Source: Lysinibacillus sp. ZYM-1
Lineage (GTDB): Bacteria; Bacillota; Bacilli; Bacillales_A; Planococcaceae
NCBI RefSeq assembly: GCF_001308875.1
Contig: NZ_KQ465126.1
Span: 1-64,000 of the forward strand
Reading direction: 5' to 3'
DNA: 64,000 nucleotides
Part shown: piece after piece, positions 19,826-27,800 of the stretch
Position numbering within the stretch: the first letter of the stretch is position 1
Layout of the letters: each line of letters starts with the position of its first letter
Position numbers and translations under genes: made by a program
The notes under the pieces: model-generated
Seen by the model: only the letters and a program-made list of their open reading frames with translations
What the model was told of the DNA's origin: nothing
Databases searched by the model: none

Positions 19826-21574
19826 TTATTTGACTACAAAGGTATTGACAACATTCAATAATTCTTCAGATAACTCTGATAGTACTTGAGCTTCCTCAGA
19901 CACTCGTTGTACTGTATTTAGCTGAGATGCAGAAGTTGCAGCTACGGCTCTTGTATTATCTTTTGAGTTGATTGAGAAGTCCTCCATATCTTTAACAGCA
20001 GATGTTACTTCTTCCATACCAGCCGCCATTTCTTCAATTGTTGCTGACAGTTCTTGAATTTGGCCTGTCACATGATGAATGGACGTTAAAATCTGACTGA
20101 ATGATTGTTCCGAATCATTTATCATGACGATTCCATGATCTACTTCTTCCACTGCGCGAACCATAATATTCACAGATTCGTTCGTATCATGCTGAATATG
20201 AGAAATAAGCGTGGAAATTTCTCGAGCGGAAGCCTCAGACTGTTCCGCAAGTTTACGTACTTCATCGGCTACCACGGCAAAGCCACTACCAGCTTCACCT
20301 GCACGAGCAGCTTCAATGGCTGCATTCAAGGCAAGGAGATTTGTTTGAGAGGCAATCCCCGTAATAATACCAACAATTTCTTCAATTTTATTAGAATGAT
20401 CACCAAGCAATTTAACAGAAGCTGCAGATTGATTAACAGCCTGACTAATAGCATTCATTTGGGCAACAGATTTATTAGTCGATTCATTCCCTCTTTCAGC
20501 TTCCTCAGATGCTAGGATAGAAGATTCCGAAATTTGATTGGATGTCATAGCAATACGTTGAATACCAATACTCATTTCTTCTATTGTAATTGTACTTTCT
20601 TTTGCCTTTTGAACTTGGAGATCTGCTCCACTCGCAATTTCTTGCATAGAAGAAGCTACATTATTATAAGAATCCGAAGTTTCCTGCATATTCGTAGACA
20701 AAATATTGGCTGTGTTTGATACACGTGCAGATACATTCGTTGTACTTTTAATAACCGCTTTTAAGTTTTCAATCATAGAGTTAAAGTTTTGAGTGAGCGC
20801 TCCTACTTCATCTGTCGAAGTAACAGGCAATGGTTCAAGCTCTAAATTACCTTCAGCTACCTTTTTAGATTGTAAGGAAAGCTGCTGAATGGGTGTTAAT
20901 TTTTTTCTTAAAAGAGTGTACACGGCAATGGATGAACCAATTAAGAAAATAACTGTCACTAACAAAGTCCAGAGTGCTTCTGACATAGCCTTTCCAGTTA
21001 CCATTGAAACGTCATAGTCAATAGCATATGCAGCTAACATAGTTCCATCTTCATCCAAAATTGGTGTAAGACCAGTTTTATAGCTACCAAATTCATCGCT
21101 ATAAATATCTGTAGCTGTAGCATCCTTTGTATTGAAAACTTCTTTAATTCTTGCTAGAAAATCAGGTGATAAGCCCATAGCAATCATGTCCTGGTTATAC
21201 TCAGCACCTAGTTCAAGTATACTAGAAGAAAGGACAGGTGCATTAATGTTTCCCCCATCAACTGTAATTAAAAAGAGATTGGTAATGCTATCCGAATGAT
21301 CATTGATAGCATCCATTTCTTTCGTCAATCGAAGAGCATTAGGGTTGCTGTCTGAAGGATTTTCTAATATCGATTTCAATGTCTCGATATCAATTGTTTT
21401 GGCTAAGATCATGCCTTTGTCATATAGCGATTGATTCATGTCTGTTAAATTGCTATTTCTTACTATATAATAAGAAAGACCTAAAGTAACTAATCCAAAC
21501 AGTAATAAAATACTTACCATTATTGCGGTTAATTTTTTACTAATGGACATATGCTGCTTCTTACGTTTTTTCAT
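19826..21574 (-). CDS. methyl-accepting chemotaxis protein
   Basis: Membrane chemoreceptor of 582 residues. The N-terminal helix (about 15-33) and a second one (about 200-222) flank an extracellular sensor of about 165 residues, probably a Cache-type domain, with DYDVSMV near its end. A HAMP domain follows, then a long signalling coiled coil with the hairpin tip [20 protein letters not shown] and [16 protein letters not shown]. The ligand is unknown. It is upstream of the NRPS on the same strand, 130 bases apart. Confidence 0.9.
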   Translation of the reverse strand: MKKRKKQHMSISKKLTAIMVSILLLFGLVTLGLSYYIVRNSNLTDMNQSLYDKGMILAKTIDIETLKSILENPSDSNPNALRLTKEMDAINDHSDSITNLFLITVDGGNINAPVLSSSILELGAEYNQDMIAMGLSPDFLARIKEVFNTKDATATDIYSDEFGSYKTGLTPILDEDGTMLAAYAIDYDVSMVTGKAMSEALWTLLVTVIFLIGSSIAVYTLLRKKLTPIQQLSLQSKKVAEGNLELEPLPVTSTDEVGALTQNFNSMIENLKAVIKSTTNVSARVSNTANILSTNMQETSDSYNNVASSMQEIASGADLQVQKAKESTITIEEMSIGIQRIAMTSNQISESSILASEEAERGNESTNKSVAQMNAISQAVNQSAASVKLLGDHSNKIEEIVGIITGIASQTNLLALNAAIEAARAGEAGSGFAVVADEVRKLAEQSEASAREISTLISHIQHDTNESVNIMVRAVEEVDHGIVMINDSEQSFSQILTSIHHVTGQIQELSATIEEMAAGMEEVTSAVKDMEDFSINSKDNTRAVAATSASQLNTVQRVSEEAQVLSELSEELLNVVNTFVVK

Positions 21575-22077
21575 GCTTTTCCTCCTAATTATGATATAAC
21601 AAATATTTCAAGCTGAGGATGAGAAATGTATAATGTAGTCAATGAAATAAAACTACCATAATGTAAAGTCTTGTTGTTATTCATAGAAATCCAGATACCT
21701 TCTCAAAAATATGTACCAGTGCAAAGTAATCTAATTATCCCCTAACATTAAACTACTATACTGCCAAAAAAAATGATTCACAACCCAGAAAACTTACTAT
21801 TTAAAGTCTATATATAGATAAATAAATGAAGATATTTAGTGTTTTAGTCTATGCTTTTTTTAGTTTAGACGATATTTTTACAAAAAAATAAATAGTTTCT
21901 AATATAAAAAACAAGTATGCTCATAACTGAGCCAATTTCAATTTAATTAAATTTTTGGCTAAAATCTTATTTCTTAATTTTTATTTAAGTCTTTTTGCCT
22001 ATTGAGCAATATCTTATCTAATAAGAAACATTATTGCTTTTTCGGGTTTTTATTATGGAAATAAAATAAAAATATGT
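21575..22077. other. AT-rich stretch without a recognised gene
   Basis: About 500 bases between the chemoreceptor start and the terminator of the Pro/Tyr-repeat gene. It is very AT-rich and broken by stops in all frames. It must hold the chemoreceptor promoter, but I cannot assign a sigma-A or sigma-D site with confidence. Confidence 0.5.
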
Positions 22078-22125
22078 AAAAAAAGGCTTTTTCTTTATTC
22101 ATAATTGAACAAAGAGAAGGCCTTT
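22078..22125 (-). terminator. terminator of Pro/Tyr-repeat gene
   Basis: On the minus strand AAAGGCCTTCTCTTT pairs with AAAGAAAAAGCCTTT, followed by a T-run, just behind the stop at 22131. It supports transcription of the minus strand here. Confidence 0.75.
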
Positions 22126-22130
22126 ACTTG

Positions 22131-22676
22131 TTACGACTCTCTTGGGTTACCTATGATTCCTGGCAATATGTTTGGAAGTCCTGGTAATAATGGCGGTGGG
22201 AAGCCTGGATATTGTCCCCCTGGAAACGGCGGATATGGACGTGGAGGTTGTGGTGGATATGGCTGCGGTGGATATGGACGTGGTGGGTACGGTTGCGGTG
22301 GATATGGCTGTGGCGGATATGGACGTGGTGGGTATGGTTGCGGCGGATAGGGTGGTGGATAAGGTGGTGGATAAGGTGAGGGGTATGGTGGTGGATAGGA
22401 GCTACCAGGAGGTGTTCCTGTACCTGCTGCAGTTATTTGGCTAACATCAACGGTCACTATTTGTCCGTTATCTAACTGTATTTCAGCTGTTCTTCCTCCT
22501 GTTCCAAATGTTCGAATTAATGTACCTGAATAAGTACCTGTAGGAAGTGTCACCCATATTTTCATCCCTGGGCGGAATTGACTGTTAAAATCTTCAGGAG
22601 CTAATCTAGGATAAACCAATGAAACACACCTTTCTTCAATTTTCTCTAACATATGCCTACTTACTGTGAATGTCAT
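22131..22676 (-). CDS. Pro/Tyr-rich repeat protein, possible coat protein
   Basis: A 181-residue protein in two parts. Residues 1-85 form a compact domain with a beta-rich segment (KIWVTLPTGTYSGTLIRTF, then AEIQLDNGQIVTVDVSQI) that looks like an SH3/KOW-type barrel. Residues 90-165 are low-complexity repeats of the type PYPPQPYPPRPYPP, and the C-terminus is Gly/Pro-rich. Tyr- and Pro-rich repeats are common in cross-linked spore coat or envelope proteins, but that is inference. The start is uncertain: the ATG at 22676 lacks a good ribosome site and the ATG at 22652 is an alternative. The opposite strand also has an open Gly-rich frame, which I judge a shadow because of the minus-strand terminator. 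Confidence 0.7.
   Translation of the reverse strand: MTFTVSRHMLEKIEERCVSLVYPRLAPEDFNSQFRPGMKIWVTLPTGTYSGTLIRTFGTGGRTAEIQLDNGQIVTVDVSQITAAGTGTPPGSSYPPPYPSPYPPPYPPPYPPQPYPPRPYPPQPYPPQPYPPRPYPPQPYPPQPPRPYPPFPGGQYPGFPPPLLPGLPNILPGIIGNPRES
22225..22400. repeat. tandem short repeats encoding Pro/Tyr tract
   Basis: Repeats of about 12-15 bases built on GGATATGG and CGTGGTGG/TGCGGTGG variants. They encode the PYPPQ/RPYPP tract on the minus strand and would allow copy-number change by slippage. Confidence 0.8.
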
Positions 22677-22707
22677 AGGCTATAGGCTAGTTCTAATTAA
22701 ATTAGAG

Positions 22708-22740
22708 TTTGTTATAAAATATAACAAATTCCATTATAAT
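22708..22740. promoter_or_regulatory. palindromic operator and promoter of AAA-TOPRIM pair
   Basis: A perfect 21-base palindrome, TTTGTTATA-N3-TATAACAAA (22708-22728), overlaps the expected -35 region of a plus-strand promoter whose -10 is TATAAT (22735-22740). On the minus strand, TTGTTA within it and TAATTT 17 bases away could drive the Pro/Tyr-repeat gene. A dimeric repressor could thus control both divergent genes. The regulator is not in the neighbourhood. Confidence 0.5.
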
Positions 22741-22769
22741 AAGGGAAAAGAGCAAAGGGTGTTTTGCAG

Positions 22770-24107
22770 ATGGCGATCATTAAAATGAAAAAAATAAACA
22801 TAAAAAATTTACGAAATGTACGTCAGGGTGAGATTATACTGGCAGTTAATTTCGAGACATTTTTACAAGCAAATGTTGTTGGACTATATGGACAAAATGG
22901 CTCTGGGAAGACAACCATTGTAGATGCATTTGGTTTATTGAAGACACTTATCTCAGGTTGGCTTGCTGATGTAAAGTTACCCACACAAGAGAAGCGTCTA
23001 ATCTTGGCAGGCGAGCACACAGCCAGTCTTGATTTTGAATTTTTAGTGGAGAATCAATTTGGTACATTTTTTGTCCATTATTATGTGGAGCTGCAAGAGG
23101 ATCAGCATCGTCTCTATACAACGTTGGAACGCATCTCGTATCGAGAAAACGACAAAGGGAAACGTTCAAAGATTTTAATGGCTATGACAGAGGATGATAT
23201 TCAAATTCGTAAATCTAGTTTATCTGATTTAAGTGAACAAGCACGTATTCAATTACTTGTTATTCGACAATTAGCAAGAAAGGAATATAGGTCCTTTCTC
23301 TTTCATAAAGATTTGAAGCCATTATTACAGGAACGGCTTTCTGAACAAGAGATGCAGTTGCTAAAAAATATTGCAGTTGATTTTAGTGGAGATTTACACG
23401 TTGTTAATAATCAAAATATCGCCCCGCTATTTGAAGAACGGATCATGCCATTTAGTATTCATTTAGAGAAAACAAGAGGTCAAATTCCATATGATTTAAA
23501 GGGCCCCGCCTTATTGCCGGAGGATGCATTCTATGCTTTATGTGAAGTGATTGAGCAGAGTAACCGAGTGCTAGCTGCTATTATTCCAGGTCTGACTATT
23601 AAGATTAATATCATTACAAAGCAGACAATGGATGATGGGAGGCAAGGAATTCGTTTTGAATTTTTATCGCAGCGTGGAGAGCAGGAATTACCCTTGCGAA
23701 CAGAGTCCGAAGGGATTTTAAAGATTATCTCTGTACTTAGTGTATTGATTGCTGTATATAATAATCCAAATGCTTGTGTGGTTATTGATGAATTAGATTC
23801 AGGTGTTTTTGAATATTTGCTGGGTGAGTTGTTAACAGTGATAGATGAGGATGGAAAAGGACAGCTTATTTTTACATCCCATAATCTGCGAGTGTTAGAG
23901 GTGCTAGCTATTAAAAATTTATGGTTCACGACAACAAACGAAAATCACCGTTATATGCAGCTAAAAGGTATTAAAGAAGTCAACAATGCCAGAGATGTCT
24001 ACTTGCGTGCTATCCAGATTGGTGGCCAGGATGAAGAGATTTATAAGGAGACAAAAACATTCAAAATTAAACGTGCATTTCGTAAAGCAGGTGTGCAGCA
24101 TGACTAA
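22770..24107 (+). CDS. AAA15/OLD-type ATPase of candidate defence pair
   Basis: An SMC/Rad50-like ABC-type ATPase of 445 residues. Walker A is GQNGSGKTT (41-49), the signature-like SEGILKIISVLS follows in the last third, Walker B is VVIDELD with Asp340-Glu341, and the H-loop is FTSHN (His371). This layout is that of AAA15/AAA21 ATPases such as AriA of PARIS, AbiLi and RloA. The ATG at 22770 sits 8 bases behind AAAGGGTG; a TTG two codons earlier is less likely. The stop overlaps the next gene by 8 bases, whose product carries a TOPRIM nuclease core. I infer an anti-phage or conflict system; the subtype is not one I can name. Confidence 0.8.
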   Translation: MAIIKMKKINIKNLRNVRQGEIILAVNFETFLQANVVGLYGQNGSGKTTIVDAFGLLKTLISGWLADVKLPTQEKRLILAGEHTASLDFEFLVENQFGTFFVHYYVELQEDQHRLYTTLERISYRENDKGKRSKILMAMTEDDIQIRKSSLSDLSEQARIQLLVIRQLARKEYRSFLFHKDLKPLLQERLSEQEMQLLKNIAVDFSGDLHVVNNQNIAPLFEERIMPFSIHLEKTRGQIPYDLKGPALLPEDAFYALCEVIEQSNRVLAAIIPGLTIKINIITKQTMDDGRQGIRFEFLSQRGEQELPLRTESEGILKIISVLSVLIAVYNNPNACVVIDELDSGVFEYLLGELLTVIDEDGKGQLIFTSHNLRVLEVLAIKNLWFTTTNENHRYMQLKGIKEVNNARDVYLRAIQIGGQDEEIYKETKTFKIKRAFRKAGVQHD

Positions 24108-24831
24108 AAAAGTACTTTTAATCATTGTTGAGGGGCAGACGGAGCAAATTATTTTAGAGGATTATTTAGATGCTTACTTCGCGAATGCTACTATACGTTT
24201 TGATGTACAACGTGAGGATGTATTGACAAAATGGGATGCCAATAAACGCATACCGAATATTAAAAACAGTGTTATACGAGTGATCCAGCGTTATTTAGAA
24301 AAATACAAGTTTTTAGCAAATGATTTAACGGCTGTTGTTCATATAACAGACGCAGACGGTTGCTTTATTGCACCAGAATGTGTCAAAGTAGATGAGAATA
24401 TTGAGCAAAAATTGTTTTATACAGAAGATGCCATTTTAGTGAAGTCCGATAAGCGTAAAGAGCAAATTGAACAACGTAATGAAATGAAGGCGAGGAATGC
24501 CAGAATTTTAATTGCCAATGACCACTTTAGTATTAACCGCTTGAAAGTGCCGTATCAATTATTTTATTTTTCTACAAACTTAGAACATGTTTTATGGGAT
24601 GAACGTAATGAAATACCAACGGAAAAAATCCAAAAAGCAGATGAGTTTATTGAGAATCTGTCTGGTACGATTGAGGAATTTTTAAAAGCTTATTTACCAG
24701 TTAGTGCTGAACTACCCTATAGGGAAAAAATGAAAAAAAGTTGGTCATTTTTAATGGAAGGTAGCCATTCATTACAGCGAGGAACGAATGTACCTCTTTT
24801 ATTTGAAATGATAAAAACGGATGTACAATAA
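24100..24831 (+). CDS. TOPRIM-fold putative nuclease of defence pair
   Basis: A 243-residue protein starting at the ATG that overlaps the ATPase stop. The N-terminus has a TOPRIM signature: strand VLLIIVEGQTE with Glu11, then HITDADG with Asp84 and Asp86, the acidic metal-binding set of TOPRIM and OLD-type nucleases. The middle (about 110-150) is charged and the segment YFSTNLEHVLWDE resembles the second half of RloB/AbiLii-like proteins. Coupling to an AAA15 ATPase matches the logic of PARIS (AriA-AriB), AbiL and RloAB, where the ATPase holds the effector until a phage signal. Assignment to a known family needs a profile search. Confidence 0.72.
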   Translation: MTKKVLLIIVEGQTEQIILEDYLDAYFANATIRFDVQREDVLTKWDANKRIPNIKNSVIRVIQRYLEKYKFLANDLTAVVHITDADGCFIAPECVKVDENIEQKLFYTEDAILVKSDKRKEQIEQRNEMKARNARILIANDHFSINRLKVPYQLFYFSTNLEHVLWDERNEIPTEKIQKADEFIENLSGTIEEFLKAYLPVSAELPYREKMKKSWSFLMEGSHSLQRGTNVPLLFEMIKTDVQ

Positions 24832-24863
24832 AAACAGGTGACAAATGTTTCGTCACCTGTTTT
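24831..24863. terminator. bidirectional terminator after TOPRIM gene
   Basis: AAAACAGGTGAC / GTCACCTGTTTT, shared by the plus-strand defence pair and the convergent DUF4132 operon. Confidence 0.85.
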
Positions 24864-24875
24864 GTATTGTATCTC

Positions 24876-27800
24876 TTAACGCATTTGTTCATAGCTACGA
24901 ATATGAGCTAAAATGGCGGGATCTTTAATTTTGGAATCTTCACTTAGCAATAAAAGCTTCGACATAATTTCAGCTGTTCGTGGATCATCATCTACCATAG
25001 GTAAGAAGATGCGTCCTCGATGTTGAGATGGGACAGCGATAATCGGTATCATCGAACCGCCAATTTGATGAACCACACCACTACCTAAATGCAAAGAATA
25101 GCTTGCTAGTTTACCTTCAATTAGGGCATGTTGTCTTTTCATTTCTACGTTAGATAGCTTTAATAATTTAGCCAATTCTTCAACAATGATACTGCGCATT
25201 TCAACAGTAGAATGACTTGCCTCAGGGTCTACCCCACCAACATGGGCAACGCTGACAACGAGATCCATATCCCGCATAACCTCTGAGAATATCGTGGCTG
25301 GAATATCATCCAAGACGATACCTTTGCCTGTTAAACGATCGTAGAAGTAAACACCTTCGATAGCAGGTGCTTCAATTTCTGCTGGAGTAAACCAATCTGC
25401 CTGTGCATACAAGGATGCCACTATATTTTCTTTGTAATACACTTTACGTGGTCCTGTTTCGTAACTAATTTGCCATCCTCGTGTTTTCAGCAAGGCCACT
25501 GTTTGAGATGGATTTACTTGATGTCCCGCATAACGCAATGATTGTTTTTGTCCTTTTTCATCTGCATTAATGAGATATAGCTCACGGAACACTTGTTTAA
25601 ATGGTTGTTGTATTTTGTGCTCGAACATATAGGCTTGCCATTGTCTCCATTGACCACTTTCAAGAAGATGGTAAGGATGAGCAATCATGAAGGCTGTTGT
25701 TGGAGCCAGTTTCACAATGTTACCTGAAAGTACCTGTAAGCCCTCTGGCGTCATCATCCCAACATGCTCACCGCTAATAAAAATAAGCTTTTGTAAAAGG
25801 GGAGCTAGAATTGGATGCGCTAATAAATTGATCAGCTCTTCCATTGAAAATACTGTTTCTAATGCCATTGCTTGCTCAAGTGCTGGACGTGCACGTTTAT
25901 ACTGCTCTTGTAAATCTTTGCGAGCTTCTTGCAAAGTGACAATGTCAACGTGCTTTTTTAAAGCAGCAGGAATATTCTTTAGTTGTTTACCATCTTTTTC
26001 AACGATTATAGTAACTGTGGCATCTTCTTCGATTTGTAAATGGGCTGTTATTTGTTCGATAGATTGTGCATTAAATAAATGATGGATATCGTTAAAAGCT
26101 GATAATTCCATCCGCCATGTGAAGCGAGTGGCTTCTCCATCGCCAGCATTGCGTGCTAAATTTTCCAGTGCAATACTAGCTGCGCGTGCCTCACTCGCAC
26201 GACGTTGAGCCCCAAATTGTTTACTCTCTTTTAAAAACTGTTGAATAAATTGGTAACGATGTAAAGCGTCTTTATCATCTGAATTTTTTAATGGAATAAG
26301 TCCAAGTGCACGCAATTTATCTTTATTGCGTTTTTCTTGGATTTCCTTCATTAATGGCTTTGGACTGAGTGTGCCAATGGCTGTATCTGCATATAGCTGA
26401 GCACGACGATGGTTGGCTCCTTCTGAAGCATATTTTGCTGCATCATAAACAAGTTTGAATTTTTTCGAACCCAGTGTTTGGTAGGCACTTTGGAACCAAG
26501 CTAAATCAAAGGCTCCATCACGAAAATCTTCTGCAGTTATGCTTGAGAAAAGTGCAATCTGATCTTTGGCATAGTCGGATAAAGAATCTGTAGTATGGGC
26601 GATAAAATACCAAGCAGATTCTTTTAGCCCCTCCCAGTCAATTACTTCACTAACAAGGTCTATCCAATGTTGGTTATACATCATGGCTTCGATTAAACGT
26701 TCTTTAGAAATCTCAGTGTTTTGCCATGCTTCTTTTAACTGCAGGGAAGTTTCTTCCTTTTTAGGATAACAGCTAGTTAGAAGGCGCGAGAATACATCCT
26801 TCTTCGTTTCTGCCTGCCAAATATAGCCTCGTGCAAGCTTTTCACCATCGAGTGCCTGTAAAATTTGCAGGAAATAATCAATTCCTTCAAAGTGAGAAAT
26901 GCTACTAGCAAGCTTGGTAACAGCGGTAGGCGTATCACCACGTTTAAGCTCTATAGCTAATATACGATCAATAGCTTGTTCACGAATAGCAAGGAAATCA
27001 GTTAAGTCTTCAAATGACTGATAGCGTTCTAGCAGTTTACTTGGCTCGGTAAATATTTCTGAAGCGAGCGTATTAGTAAAAATGGCTTCATATAAATGGT
27101 CTTGCGTCAATAAACCAACTTTAAGTGCATCTAAATATTGAAATAATGATACATCGTATAGGCTTGGGCTATAATTTTCTTTTTGCATGCGCTTTGTTAG
27201 CTCTTCATTGATGGCGAGCATTTTAGCATAATCACCATAAGTTGCATAATCAGATAAGCATCGATCGACAAATGCCTCAATAACATCTAAGTCAATAATC
27301 GTAGATGTGGATTGATAGTAATAATAACCTTTATCTCTTACGTCAACCCGCCACTGATCAGCAGGGATTTGTTTTAATAGCTGAAGCACAATACCAACTG
27401 CCTGTTCAAAGCTATTAAATGCTGGTGCATGCCGTTCTAGTAATGAAGTGGCTTCTTTATGCAGTATGGTCTCTCCTGAAATATTCTTAATGTCTTGCGA
27501 CAGAACTGAAAAAATTTGTTGAAGGGTATAGCGATATTTCAAGGAGTTAAATTGAGTAACATATTTTTTGATTTCTTCATATTGAAAGAAAGGTTCGATA
27601 AGAAGACGAGCTGCATCGGAAAGGTCATGAGCAGCAGGATATTCTGATAGGTTATTATAAAAGTTAAAATAGGCTAAATCCTCACTGCTAAATAATGATG
27701 ATTTGATCCATTCAACAATGACCTCTGGTATAGGGTAAGCATCTAGACTGGCATGTCGCTGACTGTCTGTTTTAGAGGCCACAATACTGTATTTTTGCCC

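Noticed and set aside
22225-22400. Short regular repeats that could suggest a CRISPR array
   Set aside because: Units of 12-15 bases with no unique spacers, inside a coding frame; they are protein repeats.
22105-22444. Gly-rich plus-strand frames (GGYGRGGYG type) opposite the Pro/Tyr-repeat gene
   Set aside because: They mirror the repeats of the minus-strand gene, which has a folded N-terminal domain and a fitting terminator; the plus frames have no such support.
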